Made by a program: the position numbers and the translations under genes. Shown here one piece after another: positions 38,019-48,724 of a stretch of DNA of 64,000 nt. The notes beneath the pieces were generated by a model. That model was not told where the DNA came from. It worked only from the letters and a program-made list of their open reading frames with translations, and did not search any database. This DNA is from Tetrapisispora phaffii CBS 4417 (taxonomy: Eukaryota; Ascomycota; Saccharomycetes; Saccharomycetales; Saccharomycetaceae). Location: positions 620,001-684,000 of the forward strand of contig NC_016526.1 in assembly GCF_000236905.1 (NCBI RefSeq), read 5' to 3'. Position 1 is the stretch's first letter. Each line of letters opens with the position of its first letter.

Positions 38019-39362
38019 ATGAGCATCAGTGAATTGAAAATTCATATCAAGACCTGGGAGCATCAATTTATACAGAAACATGATAGAGCTCCTACAAAAG
38101 AGGATATAAAAACACTCCCAGATATTAAACAATTGTACAAAAAATATTCGTCGTTGAAGAAGGGTGCAACTTCAGAGAAAGAGCACAAAGAAACAGGACA
38201 TCATAATTTTAATAGTAATGACATATTAAGTAGAAATGTAACTTCCAATCATGAAGAGATAACAGAGATAGATAATAATAGAAATATATTTGCTAGTCCT
38301 ATAAGGAAAATAAAACAAGAAGATGAAACATTTGGACCAACACCTCAAATTTTTGGGAAAGCTATAAGCATATTTGATATGAAAATATCCCCAATAAAAC
38401 AAATATCTTTAACGAACATTGAAATTTCTACACCTAGTAACTTATCACCTGCAAGTACAATATCTGCATCATCACCCAATTCATATTCTCGAGAGAATTC
38501 TACTGTTTCAGATGTCACTATTAAGCGTCGATTGCAATTTAATATCACACCAATATCCTCCCCAAATAAAAATTCTGATTTAGTCCCAGACAGAGATACT
38601 GAGATCTCAATGGGCAATAGCATAGAGAAAAATAGATTGCATCCTCCTAAAACATTACATTTAAAGTATGGGCCCAATTCTCCATTGAAGTTAGAAGATC
38701 AAAACGTAAAGATCAAACTTAGAAGAACACCAATCAGAAGAACAACATCCCAGTATAAGAGAAATCTTGAAAGTAAAGATTCCTTTAGCCCTTCTCCATT
38801 GCTGAAAAGACCATTGACAAAATCTATATTAGAACTTGCACAGGAACATGAGGCTATTGTTGAAGAGTTCACACAGTTGAATGAACAATTAAGAAAGGAG
38901 AAAACGGAAGTTGAACCGTCAACAAATGGCTATATATCTGACAATATAGACGAAGAGATGATCTCACAGACTGGTATAAGGGATATATTTAATGAAGATA
39001 CCGAAGAAGTAAGCAAATCAAAAACTGTCAAGGTTAAAAGAAGGAGGGTTATTCGTCGTTACGAGCAAGCAACTAATGATAAAAATGCTATACCATTAAA
39101 TTTACATAAGGAACTGATAAAGCTTAAAAAAGAACAAGTTAAAGGTTATATGAGTAATGAGAATGATAGTGAAGACAATTCTAATAGTGATGATAATTCT
39201 GAACTAATAGAGTCAGGTGAGACAGATAAATCATTGGCCGGGTCTAAGACTAAACCAAAGAGAAAGAGACCAAAGAAATATAATTTGGTTAGTAATAACT
39301 TTAGAAGATTAAAATTACCACGCAAAAATAAATTTAAAGGTCGCTGGGGTGGAAGAAGATAG
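38019..39362 (+). CDS. SLD2: DNA replication initiation protein Sld2
   Basis: S-CDK substrate that, once phosphorylated, joins Dpb11 and Sld3 to load GINS and start replication. The 447-aa protein (S. cerevisiae 453) has the conserved N-terminus ISELKIHIKTWEHQFIQKH, related to RecQL4, and the key CDK site in FGPTPQIFGKAISIFDMKISPIK, where Thr108 corresponds to the essential Thr84. Many further SP/TP sites follow, with YGPNSPLKL and a basic KRRRVIRR block, and the C-terminal FKGRWGGRR. The ATG at 38019 is used; the frame opens two codons earlier at a GTG only. Confidence 0.92.
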   Translation: MSISELKIHIKTWEHQFIQKHDRAPTKEDIKTLPDIKQLYKKYSSLKKGATSEKEHKETGHHNFNSNDILSRNVTSNHEEITEIDNNRNIFASPIRKIKQEDETFGPTPQIFGKAISIFDMKISPIKQISLTNIEISTPSNLSPASTISASSPNSYSRENSTVSDVTIKRRLQFNITPISSPNKNSDLVPDRDTEISMGNSIEKNRLHPPKTLHLKYGPNSPLKLEDQNVKIKLRRTPIRRTTSQYKRNLESKDSFSPSPLLKRPLTKSILELAQEHEAIVEEFTQLNEQLRKEKTEVEPSTNGYISDNIDEEMISQTGIRDIFNEDTEEVSKSKTVKVKRRRVIRRYEQATNDKNAIPLNLHKELIKLKKEQVKGYMSNENDSEDNSNSDDNSELIESGETDKSLAGSKTKPKRKRPKKYNLVSNNFRRLKLPRKNKFKGRWGGRR

Positions 39363-39502
39363 TGCCATTCAATCCTATTTGACTGCATACTATTGCTTTT
39401 AGTAAATGTTGTTTTATTAATTTTTATGCATGGATCTATAAATATAGGTAATTATATACTGAATTAAATAGAAATTCTTGTTAAAATATATTTATAGTAT
39501 GT

Positions 39503-41032
39503 CTAACTTGTTAATAGTTGTAACATACTCTCAATTTTTTGAGCTTCTTTGGCTTTATACACTTCTTGTCTTATTTTTGATCTTAAACTTTTTAACATCT
39601 CTTGCAACACTGGGGACCTATCAAGGACTTCTCCATATAGTTCTAAAACTACCACGATCCAGTCGGCTACAACAGGAATAGATCTAACATCTTCGATACC
39701 TTTTAAACACCAATTCAATAATGGTTCAAGAGAAGTTTCATCTCTTCCATATAGTGCAACTCTAATTTTCCCACGTTCACGTAATTCTTGCAAGACAGTT
39801 AAAGTCAATTCCTTAGCCATTCCGGGTATGAATGCACTATCTAAAGCTTCTCCCCATTTAAATTGGTTAACATATTTTTCGAAAGCTTTAATACGACGTT
39901 GTGGCTTAACTTTATCATCGTGAATTATCTGTTCCTGGTCACCTTTGTATTCAGATCCACGCATCATTCTTTGGAAAGCAGAACTCTTATCAGCTCTTGT
40001 GGAAATAGATTTTTTTGTGTCTTGTTTTTCTTTTTTCTTAGTTCTAATAGCTAATAAACCAGATGATAAACCAGCTACTAAATGACGATTACCTTGGGCA
40101 TCACCTGGGGATACACCACAACTTAATACAGCACCTGAGAACTTCCAACCAAATTTAACAGAGAAATTATCTAAAGGATCAAAGACTTTAACATGACCAT
40201 CCAAAGATGAAGCAATTAAAGCACATTGAGATGGTGCATCGAAATTCTCGACATAATCTAAACATGTTACAGTTTTATTAAAGTTACCTCTCTCATGTAA
40301 TTTTTTATTACTAGTTAAATCCCAAACTTTAAAGTTATTACCACCTGCAGAGATCAATTGAGTTGGTGATATAGCTAGAATATTTTCTAGTGGTTGTTCG
40401 TGATTTAATGAGAAAACTGGTTCTGAGCCACTATTTCTTGTATCATACAATCTTACAATACCATCATATGAACCTGTAGCCACTAGATGAGGAGCAGAAG
40501 GAATAAATGTAAGTGTACGGACGTAATCAGAAGCGCCAGTTAATTCTAAAGAAGGTTCATACGCATATGAAATATCCCATAGTCTTGTAACTCTATCATC
40601 ACTTGCTGTTACCAAAGTTTTGGAATCTTGTGAGTGAAACTTTGTGACATGAACTGGATGAGTGGATACGTTAATAGATAATAATAAAGTTCTTGGATTA
40701 TAACTGTCAAATACAGATACCAAACCGGTAGCATCACCGGCTACTAGTAATTTACCGTCATTTCTAAACGATGCTGAGTAAACAACATCTTTAAATCTAG
40801 AAAATGTTTTCACAACTTGTCTTGTTCTGGAAGAAAATATTTGAACTCTAGTGGAAGATGTGACAGCAAAATCATGAGTATGTTGTGGATTGAATGCAAT
40901 ATGAGTGACACTGTTGTGCTCTTTCACTAATTGAGTCGAAGAATATTGACGCCAGTACCTTTGCTCAGGCGTAGTTTGCTGAGGCAATAGAGGAGCCTTT
41001 GATGTAATAATTCTTTGTCTCTGAGAAGACAT
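39503..41032 (-). CDS. UTP15: U3 snoRNP / t-UTP subunit Utp15
   Basis: Part of the UtpA complex, the first to bind nascent pre-rRNA in the small-subunit processome and linked to Pol I transcription. The 509-aa protein (S. cerevisiae 513) is highly similar throughout: ITSKAPLLPQQTTPEQRYWRQY at the start, a seven-blade WD40 propeller with VYSASFRNDGKLLVAGDATGLVSVFD and TASDDRVTRLWDISYAYEP, and the UTP15 C-terminal helical domain ending KIESMLQLLTS. SLD2 ends 140 bp away, convergent. The promoter carries GATGA repeats and an A/T tract like RRPE. Confidence 0.97.
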   Translation of the reverse strand: MSSQRQRIITSKAPLLPQQTTPEQRYWRQYSSTQLVKEHNSVTHIAFNPQHTHDFAVTSSTRVQIFSSRTRQVVKTFSRFKDVVYSASFRNDGKLLVAGDATGLVSVFDSYNPRTLLLSINVSTHPVHVTKFHSQDSKTLVTASDDRVTRLWDISYAYEPSLELTGASDYVRTLTFIPSAPHLVATGSYDGIVRLYDTRNSGSEPVFSLNHEQPLENILAISPTQLISAGGNNFKVWDLTSNKKLHERGNFNKTVTCLDYVENFDAPSQCALIASSLDGHVKVFDPLDNFSVKFGWKFSGAVLSCGVSPGDAQGNRHLVAGLSSGLLAIRTKKKEKQDTKKSISTRADKSSAFQRMMRGSEYKGDQEQIIHDDKVKPQRRIKAFEKYVNQFKWGEALDSAFIPGMAKELTLTVLQELRERGKIRVALYGRDETSLEPLLNWCLKGIEDVRSIPVVADWIVVVLELYGEVLDRSPVLQEMLKSLRSKIRQEVYKAKEAQKIESMLQLLTS

Positions 41033-41601
41033 TTACTTTATATATTTGTTTGATTTTTTGAGTTTTAATATATTTTCTATTTCAGTAGATACAATGTGGT
41101 GTCGTAAGTTTTCTCAACACAGCATATACTCAATGAAAGCTACTTCTTGAACTCTGGTGGTGGCTCCAAATAAAACCTTTTGTGCTTAAATTAGAACAGG
41201 TTATATCAAATATAGTGATTCTAACATTTGCACTAATGATATCAATCTAAAACCACTTGCTGATGAGATGAGATGAGATGAGCTCTCAAAATTTTTTTTG
41301 CAGTTTGGAATTTTTCACTTTTTAATGTTTCGTGAAAAGCGACTCACAGTAATGAAATATAAAAATAACATAAGAAATAAGAGCCCTATCTGGATATTTC
41401 AGTATATTTTGATACTAAATTATATTAAACTTTCTGAAAAGGTTATATGTTTTTATTACTTTGTTTAAAATTATAGAGTTTAATATTCATTCTGAGATTG
41501 CCGTAAGGTTCTTTTGAGTTTCAGTGTGCGTTTTGACCGTCTTAATTTTTGGTGATTTGAGCGAACCGTACGTGGAATAAAATCATATATCACTCTCCCC
41601 T
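41033..41601. other. UTP15-AIP1 divergent promoter
   Basis: Holds the tandem GATGA array (41262-41282) and an AAAATTTTTTTT tract (41288-41299), a PAC/RRPE-like pair oriented for UTP15. The AIP1-proximal half shows nothing distinctive. Confidence 0.55.
41262..41282 (+). promoter_or_regulatory. Four tandem GATGA units upstream of UTP15
   Basis: Four uninterrupted copies of GATGA plus G lie about 230 bp before UTP15, followed six bases later by an A4T8 tract. This resembles an expanded PAC element next to RRPE. Confidence 0.55.
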
Positions 41602-43428
41602 ATGTCTTTAAGTTTACAATCAGTTATAGCTCCATTGCCTGCTACTGAACGTAATTTTACTACTCATCTATCTTATGATGAGGCCACCAATTCCATTGCG
41701 TATCCATGTGGTAAGTCTGCCTTTGTTAGATCATTTGATGACGATAGTGTGGTTCAATTCACTGGACATACTTCTGCAAATGTAACAGTTGTTAAGTTTT
41801 CTCCAATTAAAAACTCCCAATATTTATGTTCTGGTGATAGTTCTGGTAAAGTAATTGTTTGGGGTTGGAGCCGTGACCCTGAAACGAAGTTAGTCGATAT
41901 TAATATTAAATCTGAGTTCCAAGTCTTAGCTGGTCCTGTCACCGATATTTCTTGGGATTTTGAAGGTAAAAGATTATGTATTGTCGGTGAAGGCCGTGAC
42001 AGTTTTGGTGCTTTCCTTTCTTGGGATTCTGGGAATTCCTTAGGTGAATTATCTGGTCATTCAAAGAGAATCAACGCCTGTCATTTCAAACAATCAAGAC
42101 CAATGAGATGTATCACTGTAGGTGATGATAGTAGTGTGGTGTTTTTCCAAGGTCCACCTTTTAAGTTTAGTTCAAGTGATAGAACACATCACGATCAAGG
42201 TAAATTTATCAGAGATGTCCAATTTTCACCAAATTCTGGAGATTTTGCTGTCACTGTTGGTTCTGACAGAAAAATCTGTTGCTTTGATGGTAAAACAGGT
42301 GAATTCATCAAATACATAGAAGATCCAAATGAAGAAATAACTGCTGGTATTTTTGCTTTAAGTTTTGTCGACGAAACTAAATTCGTTACTGCTAGTGCAG
42401 ATGCTGTCATTAGGTTATATGATATTAATGAATCAAAAGTTTTACAAAAATGGAGTTTACCAGAAAAAAGTGTTGCAAACCAATTAGTTGGTGTTGTAAC
42501 AGCCAAGGGTGGTCAAATCATTGCTTTAAGTTTAGATGGTAAACTAAATATTTTTAAGATTGGTGAAAGCGATGCTATTAGAACTATTAAAGGTCACAAT
42601 AAAGGTATTACTGCACTAGCCGTTAACCCACTAATTTCAGGTTCCTACGATGGCAGAGTTATTGAATGGTCTGATGACAACTCTAAAATTAAACAAAATG
42701 ATGAACATAATAATTTAGTTGTTTCTATAGATAATAGCGATGCAACTCAAATTGCTACCGTATCGTGGGATGACACTTTAAGAGTGAATGCAACTGTTAA
42801 GCATAACTTTGCATCACAACCAATGGTAGCCACTTCTGATGATAAAAATAGTGTCACTGCTGTCATTACTGCTGATGATATTTTATATGTTGTCAACTCT
42901 CAAAGTGGTGAAATTGTTCAAGAAAAACAATTAGCTGATACTGCCACAGCAGTTGGTTTGACTGGAAGTTTAGTCGCCGTTGGTTATGAAAAATCAAGAG
43001 AAATTGAAGTCTTCAAATCATCTGATTTGAATGAATCCTATAAACTAACTCAACCACTACAGGCCACCCCATCTTGTTTATCTATATCACCATCTGGTTC
43101 CTATTTAGCTGCCGGTGACGTCATGGGTAAAATCGTTCTATATGAATTAAGCACAAAATCAGTTAAGACCTCTAGATGGAGTTTCCATACATCACAAATT
43201 ACTTCTATTGAATGGAGACCAACTGATGAAGATGACGAGGATTATGTAGTTACAGGTTCTACCGACACAAACATCATTATTTATTCTGTCAAGAGAACAA
43301 TGAAGACCATAAAATACCTGAATGCTCATAAAGGAGGTGTTACTTGTGTGAAATGGAAAGATGGAGAAACGGTTGTTAGTGCTGGTACAGACGCTTGTAT
43401 TAAACAATGGTCAGTAGATTTCAGTTAA
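41602..43428 (+). CDS. AIP1: Actin-interacting protein 1 (Aip1)
   Basis: Works with cofilin to disassemble actin filaments at cortical patches. The 608-aa protein (S. cerevisiae 615) consists almost wholly of WD40 repeats that form two propellers. Examples are [91 protein letters not shown] and, in the second half, [20 protein letters not shown] and the final [15 protein letters not shown]. Divergent from UTP15 as YMR092C/YMR093W are. Confidence 0.97.
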   Translation: MSLSLQSVIAPLPATERNFTTHLSYDEATNSIAYPCGKSAFVRSFDDDSVVQFTGHTSANVTVVKFSPIKNSQYLCSGDSSGKVIVWGWSRDPETKLVDINIKSEFQVLAGPVTDISWDFEGKRLCIVGEGRDSFGAFLSWDSGNSLGELSGHSKRINACHFKQSRPMRCITVGDDSSVVFFQGPPFKFSSSDRTHHDQGKFIRDVQFSPNSGDFAVTVGSDRKICCFDGKTGEFIKYIEDPNEEITAGIFALSFVDETKFVTASADAVIRLYDINESKVLQKWSLPEKSVANQLVGVVTAKGGQIIALSLDGKLNIFKIGESDAIRTIKGHNKGITALAVNPLISGSYDGRVIEWSDDNSKIKQNDEHNNLVVSIDNSDATQIATVSWDDTLRVNATVKHNFASQPMVATSDDKNSVTAVITADDILYVVNSQSGEIVQEKQLADTATAVGLTGSLVAVGYEKSREIEVFKSSDLNESYKLTQPLQATPSCLSISPSGSYLAAGDVMGKIVLYELSTKSVKTSRWSFHTSQITSIEWRPTDEDDEDYVVTGSTDTNIIIYSVKRTMKTIKYLNAHKGGVTCVKWKDGETVVSAGTDACIKQWSVDFS

Positions 43429-43556
43429 ATTGATAGTTTTCGTATATGTCTACATAATATAATTGGAAAAAAATATAGATTAAATACGAAGTATTCTTTT
43501 ATTACCTAAAATATGATTTCATAATTATATGTTGTGACGTATAGAGTATCTATTGA

Positions 43557-44237
43557 TTAAAATGTCTTGAAAGCTTCGGCCATTGGGGTATCGCCGTTAC
43601 TCAAAGTAATGACTTTTCTAGTTGTAGACTCGGGGTGTTGAAGCGATTCAGTAACTGAGAGAGCAACATCATCCATTGTTATTGGCCATTGTTCACTTTC
43701 AGTTTTTGATAAATCTTGTTTCTTCAACATCTTTCCAGTTCCTTTATTTTCGTTGAACCAACCTGGTTGAATAACTGTGTAATCCAAGTCTGAGTGAAAT
43801 ACGTATTGGTCGGCTGCATTTTTAATGATGTAATATGGTTTGAAACCTGGAACCACATCCCAGAAATCTCTATCTTGTGCTTTTACTGCAGAAATTAAAA
43901 CAAATCTCTTAACATTTGCAAGTTTACAAGCGTCAACCACTTTATTGCAACCATCTAAATCTACCAAAAGAGCGCTACTTTCACCGCCAGCACGGAAATT
44001 AGCAGCAGCAAAAACAACAGCATCGTAGCCTTTGATAGTATTGGCAATCTCAGCAACAGTGGCCTCTACAATTGAAGTCACTGCAGCAGTTGCACCATCC
44101 TTGAAGAGTTCGACTTGTTCCTTCTTTCTGACAACAGCCATAGGTGGAGCAAACGCATCTGATTTGATCAATAAGTTCATCACTCTGCCACCGATTCTAC
44201 CGGTAGCACCAAAAACAGCAACTTTTAAAGGGGACAT
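43557..44237 (-). CDS. YMR090W: NAD(P)-binding NmrA-like oxidoreductase family protein (YMR090W type)
   Basis: 226-aa atypical short-chain dehydrogenase fold, close in length to S. cerevisiae YMR090W (227), whose physiological role is not established. The dinucleotide loop VAVFGATGRIGG near the N-terminus, FAAANFRAGGESSALLVDLDG, FVLISAVKAQDRDFWD and YTVIQPGWFNENKGTGKM support the family. No catalytic Tyr-x3-Lys motif is obvious, as in other NmrA-like members. Convergent with AIP1, 128 bp between stops. Confidence 0.92.
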   Translation of the reverse strand: MSPLKVAVFGATGRIGGRVMNLLIKSDAFAPPMAVVRKKEQVELFKDGATAAVTSIVEATVAEIANTIKGYDAVVFAAANFRAGGESSALLVDLDGCNKVVDACKLANVKRFVLISAVKAQDRDFWDVVPGFKPYYIIKNAADQYVFHSDLDYTVIQPGWFNENKGTGKMLKKQDLSKTESEQWPITMDDVALSVTESLQHPESTTRKVITLSNGDTPMAEAFKTF

Positions 44238-45350
44238 TTTTTTTATTTTAAACTTGTATATGTGGGTGTGTGTATGCTTTTTTTTTCAACAGGGAAAGCA
44301 ATAAATATCGTATAGCTCGCAATTGAATCGGGAGTTTTTATTGTCTTTTCTTAGTTAGCTGATTCTATGTATAAGATAGCCATGCAAATGATCAATTATA
44401 AAAACAATATATCTCATCCTTTTATGTCAATTGAAAATAAAAAAGTTCCCTGATGCATTCTCGAAGATTACCTGATCGGGAATTTAGCATTCCCCATACA
44501 GAAATAGTGCCGTGTTCTGTTTTTTCTTTTTCTTAGGGGTCCACTTTCTCAGAAACAGCCGCAGAGCTTTACGAAATTTCAACGGAGGCAGGGGCGACGG
44601 GGCTTTGCGGGGGACAGACGGCCGTATTTCCGTTTAAACCCGTCGCACCGATGCGGTTTCTGTATGGGGGGTATGGGCAGTGAAGAGACAATGCTTATTA
44701 ATTGAACTAAGCTTACCATTCGACAAGCGGTGTTTGTGTTCTATTGCCAGTCTGTTCTGGAAGGAAAGGTTGTTTACGAGACTCAATTTCGTCACGACTG
44801 GCAGTGACGAAGTAGTCGTATATTAAGAAGACACTCAATCGTGAATTCCTGACAACAGCCTCAACCTCAAAAATCCGTAACACAAAGGTGCAAGATAAGT
44901 CTAAAAAGAATAGATGAGTAGTTATTCGTTAGCGTGACGAACCAAGATTGCAGGTAGGAAATACGACAGAGCAGTCACCGCAATTGTGGTTACCCGGTTT
45001 CCCGTTTTTTATAACTGAAATTTGTAATCAGAAAGTAGGAGAACTTTAAAAAATAGGCTCTAGATTCTTTAATTACTACCAGTTAGAAACCGTATGATTA
45101 TATAAATTACATTCTTGTTCCAGCTGTATAAGCTGATTTAAATATCTCATACACATTTTTCATTACCCACCAGATATATATATATGGGAATAATAACACT
45201 GAGTTCATACAACTAGAAATTTCATTAGTACAGCGCTTATTAATAGTTACAGATCTTAATATTAGAAAGGAAGGTGCAGTAAGTTCATAGGCTAGTAAGC
45301 AATAAAAAAAAGAAGAATTAGGTTATATTAGTCACTCGAGTACAAAAAAA
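44238..45350. other. YMR090W-YTA12 divergent region
   Basis: A 1.1 kb promoter region. Bases about 44560-44680 are GC-rich with G runs, and a Reb1 site TTACCCG lies at 44990-44996. A 6-bp inverted repeat (CGTCAC/GTGACG) lies around 44801. NPL6 (YMR091C), expected nearby in S. cerevisiae order, is not seen. No RNA gene is recognised. Confidence 0.5.
44990..44996 (-). promoter_or_regulatory. Reb1 site upstream of YTA12
   Basis: TTACCCG, the Reb1 core on the minus strand, about 355 bp before the YTA12 presequence ATG. Confidence 0.45.
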
Positions 45351-45542
45351 ATGAATGTTTTAAGATTACGATCTAATGCTGCTGTTAGATCGTGTTTGTT
45401 ACTCGGTCAGCGCTCACAAATACCTACAGGTTTGGGTTCTACTGCTATTTGGAAGAGAGGTTTCCATCTTAATAGTATAGCGTTTGCCAAAGATGAAAAA
45501 AGTCCTTTTAATACTTTTATAGGAAAGAAATGGATAGTTTGA
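45351..45542 (+). CDS. YTA12: YTA12 N-terminal piece: mitochondrial presequence, out of frame with the body
   Basis: A 63-codon frame starting at a good ATG after an A-rich leader. The product [20 protein letters not shown] and the following [20 protein letters not shown] is Arg-rich and amphipathic, with no acidic residue until about residue 47, a typical matrix presequence. It overlaps the body of YTA12 (from 45530) by 13 bases in a different frame. The body alone lacks a targeting signal, so the two are most likely one gene interrupted by a one-base loss (or two-base gain) between 45512 and 45542. No intron signals were found. Confidence 0.75.
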   Translation: MNVLRLRSNAAVRSCLLLGQRSQIPTGLGSTAIWKRGFHLNSIAFAKDEKSPFNTFIGKKWIV

Positions 45543-47908
45543 GAAGGGAAGTATCCAAGTCTGATTCAGATTTCAAGACGAGTAAAGAGTGGGGAGAGGC
45601 AGGTACCGTGATTGTGGATAGGAAGATGGCTAAATTGAGTGCATTAATTAAGAAAGAGAAAATGCAATTGCAATCAAAAAAAGAGAACTCGAATAAAGAT
45701 GTCGTCGATGAAGATTATGTTAATCATCATATCGAAAATGATAGTACTCCTCAATATAGCGATTTGGAGAAAAGAATTAAAGAGAAAGAACTGAAGTTGG
45801 AGTATTATAACGTACTTAAAGAAATGTTTAAAGATAAACCTTCTATAGACGTCAGTAAGTATCTTAATCCAACTATGAAAATGCAGGATGAGAAGAAGAA
45901 AAACAACAATGATAATAATAATAACAATAATAGTAATAGTAATAGTAATAGTAATAACTCCAAGAAAAATGAAAGCGAAAAACCTCCAGAAAACTTCAAT
46001 GATCAAATTAAATTGATTTTTCTGTCTTTAATGGTTTTGTTTGCTCTAGAGGCATTTATTCCAGGCGATTCCATGAGAGAAATATCATGGCAAGATTTTT
46101 ACAACGATTTATTGTCAAAAGGGTACGTCGAAAAGTTAGTTGTTGTGAATAAATCATTGGTTAGAGTTGTATTAAACGATAACGGTAAAGCACAAGCGAC
46201 GGTTGATTCTGGAAAAGACATATTTTACTATTTTAACATTGGTGATATTGAAGTTTTTGAACACAAACTGAAAACAGCTTATGAAGAATTAAACATTCAA
46301 AATCAACTTGAACTTCCTGTAATCTATGTTCAAGAGGGAAATTGGGGGAAATCACTATATCAAATACTACCAACTGCCTTAATGATTGTAGGTATTATTT
46401 GGTTAACACGTAAATCAGCACAATCTGCTGCTGGTGGTAAAAATGGAATATTTGGTATCAGTCGTTCAAAAGCTAAGATGTTTAATTCGGATACTAATGT
46501 TAAAGTCAAATTTAACGCTGTGGCTGGTTGCGATGAAGCAAAGGAAGAAATTATGGAATTTGTTAGCTTTTTAAAAGAACCTTCTCGTTATGAAAGAATG
46601 GGTGCAAAGATTCCTAGAGGTGCTATTTTATCAGGCCCACCGGGTACAGGTAAGACACTGCTAGCCAAAGCTACTGCTGGTGAGGCAGGTGTTCCATTTT
46701 ACTTTGTTTCCGGTTCTGAATTTGTTGAAATGTTTGTAGGGGTTGGTGCAGCTAGAGTTCGTGATTTGTTCAAAACCGCTAAAGAAAATGCACCATCGAT
46801 TGTATTCGTTGATGAAATTGACGCTATTGGCAAAGCCAGACAGAAAGGTAACTTTTCTGGTGCAAATGATGAAAGAGAAAACACTTTAAATCAGCTATTG
46901 GTTGAAATGGATGGTTTCACTTCATCTGACCATGTTGTCGTTTTGGCCGGTACTAACAGACCAGATATCTTAGATAAAGCGTTATTGAGACCTGGCAGAT
47001 TCGATAGACATATAAACATTGATAAACCTGAATTGTCGGGAAGAAAAGCAATATTTGATGTCCATTTAAAGAAAATCAAGATTTCAGATGATATTTATGA
47101 TTTGAAAAATAGATTAGCAGTTCTAACTCCTGGGTTTTCTGGTGCGGATATAGCAAATGTTTGTAATGAAGCAGCTTTGATTGCTGCAAGAGATGACTCC
47201 CATTTCGTGGCATTAAATCATTTTGAACAAGCCGTTGAGAGAGTTATTGGTGGTGTTGAAAGAAAATCCAAAGTATTATCTCCAGAAGAGAAGAAAACTG
47301 TAGCATATCATGAAGCAGGACATGCTGTGTGCGGATGGTTTTTACAATTTGCTGATCCACTTTTGAAAGTCAGTATTATCCCAAGAGGTCAAGGAGCGTT
47401 AGGTTATGCTCAATATTTACCAGGAGATTTATATTTATTAAGCGAGCAACAATTAATGGATAGGATCACGATGGCTTTAGGAGGTAGGGTTTCAGAAGAG
47501 CTCCACTTCAAATCAGTGACAAGTGGTGCCAGCGATGATTTTAAAAAAATTACTCAAATGGCAACCTCAATGGTGACCCAACTAGGTATGAGCAAGAAGA
47601 TTGGATGGATTAATTTCCAAAAAAGAAACGAAAACGATTTGACGAAACCTTACAGCGAAGATACAGCAAAAATTGTTGACGGTGAAGTGTATCGCATAAT
47701 TCAAGAAAGTCATGCTAGATGTAAGAAACTATTGCAAGATCACGCCGAAGGCGTTGAGAAAGTCGCACAACTATTATTGAAGAAAGAAGTTTTAACCAGA
47801 GAAGACATGATAATGTTGTTGGGTAAAAGACCGTTCCCTGAAAGAAACGATGCTTTCGACAAATATTTGAACGAGAGGGACAACAACCCCGAAGAAGCCA
47901 GAATTTAG
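45530..47908 (+). CDS. YTA12: m-AAA protease subunit Yta12 (AFG3L2-like), body
   Basis: Yta12 and Afg3 form the matrix-facing AAA protease of the mitochondrial inner membrane, which degrades unassembled proteins and matures ribosomal protein MrpL32. The 792-codon frame holds an Asn/Ser-rich linker, a first membrane segment [15 protein letters not shown] near 162-178, the intermembrane-space domain, a second segment [13 protein letters not shown] near 284-297, Walker A GPPGTGKT near 369, Walker [12 protein letters not shown], the SRH region around [19 protein letters not shown], and the zinc site HEAGH near 594. S. cerevisiae Yta12 has 825 aa; presequence plus body together give about 850. This frame has its own ATG at 45530 but no presequence. 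Confidence 0.95.
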   Translation: MDSLRREVSKSDSDFKTSKEWGEAGTVIVDRKMAKLSALIKKEKMQLQSKKENSNKDVVDEDYVNHHIENDSTPQYSDLEKRIKEKELKLEYYNVLKEMFKDKPSIDVSKYLNPTMKMQDEKKKNNNDNNNNNNSNSNSNSNNSKKNESEKPPENFNDQIKLIFLSLMVLFALEAFIPGDSMREISWQDFYNDLLSKGYVEKLVVVNKSLVRVVLNDNGKAQATVDSGKDIFYYFNIGDIEVFEHKLKTAYEELNIQNQLELPVIYVQEGNWGKSLYQILPTALMIVGIIWLTRKSAQSAAGGKNGIFGISRSKAKMFNSDTNVKVKFNAVAGCDEAKEEIMEFVSFLKEPSRYERMGAKIPRGAILSGPPGTGKTLLAKATAGEAGVPFYFVSGSEFVEMFVGVGAARVRDLFKTAKENAPSIVFVDEIDAIGKARQKGNFSGANDERENTLNQLLVEMDGFTSSDHVVVLAGTNRPDILDKALLRPGRFDRHINIDKPELSGRKAIFDVHLKKIKISDDIYDLKNRLAVLTPGFSGADIANVCNEAALIAARDDSHFVALNHFEQAVERVIGGVERKSKVLSPEEKKTVAYHEAGHAVCGWFLQFADPLLKVSIIPRGQGALGYAQYLPGDLYLLSEQQLMDRITMALGGRVSEELHFKSVTSGASDDFKKITQMATSMVTQLGMSKKIGWINFQKRNENDLTKPYSEDTAKIVDGEVYRIIQESHARCKKLLQDHAEGVEKVAQLLLKKEVLTREDMIMLLGKRPFPERNDAFDKYLNERDNNPEEARI
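45909..45960. repeat. AAT/AGT trinucleotide microsatellite inside YTA12
   Basis: Tandem AAT, AAC and AGT codons encode an Asn/Ser stretch in the linker before the first membrane segment. Length variation is expected between strains. Confidence 0.8.
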
Positions 47909-48689
47909 TTTGACAAAGTATTTGGTTTTTATTTAACAGGTTGGGACCCTCCAGTGCTCCTCACCTTTTTCTTTTCGATTTTATTTTCAAAGGGAACCAT
48001 ACACATACATACAATTGCATTACCATAAATTAAGCAACACGAATAGGCATCAGATTATAATATTCCCAATTTCAAACTCTACGTTACATAGAAAATAATA
48101 TCAAGAAGCATGTAAATAATATCTTTTCAATAAATAATAGTATATGTAATGTTATTTATCTTATTTTTTTTCATTTTACCAGCATTTAATGGCCTAATTG
48201 AGTATGCATTGATGGACAATTTGTACCAACATTTCAACCATTCGCTCAAACAACACTACAGCATATCCAGCTGCGCTACCGATCTTATCTTTACAGCATG
48301 GTTTTACAAACTTGTGATATTTTTTCAAACAAAGTCGAAATTGAATTTCCCACTCAATCATTAAACATGTATGTGTGTCCATCTAATGCGTTTGCGTTGA
48401 GCAGAACACTGAATTATCACTAGAATTAGAGTTGAAAGTTACCGAGAGCGTATGTTTCTTGTTGAGCCCTGGTGTTGTTTAGTAAGTTGCTGATCGGTAT
48501 ATATATTGCTCTGCTTACTTACTACTTTCAGTAACAATCACTTTGCTCATCCGAAATCAACAACAACTATACATGGCGAAAAGCATAGCCGTAGGCAAAT
48601 AGTGAACATGAAAATGAGGAAGAAAAAGAAACGCCAGAGCTCTGTAGCGTGTAAATATACCGCAAAAGCGTGGTTGAAAACTAAAACCA

Positions 48690-48724
48690 GCAGCGCACAG
48701 CACCTACAAGGTGCTGTGCGCTGC
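48690..48724. repeat. Perfect 16-bp GC-rich hairpin
   Basis: GCAGCGCACAGCACCT, loop ACA, then the exact reverse complement AGGTGCTGTGCGCTGC. Eleven of 16 stem pairs are G-C in an AT-rich genome. No flanking T run makes it an obvious Pol III terminator. Confidence 0.85.

Noticed and set aside
45351..45560. Intron to explain the YTA12 frame break
   Set aside because: No GTATGT-like donor, TACTAAC branch site or suitable acceptor lies between the presequence and body; a one-base indel is simpler.
48194..48382. 62-codon minus-strand frame with a Cys-rich stretch (KPCCKDK) as a small mitochondrial protein
   Set aside because: Cysteine spacing does not fit the CHCH/twin-CX9C pattern, and an equally long frame lies on the opposite strand.
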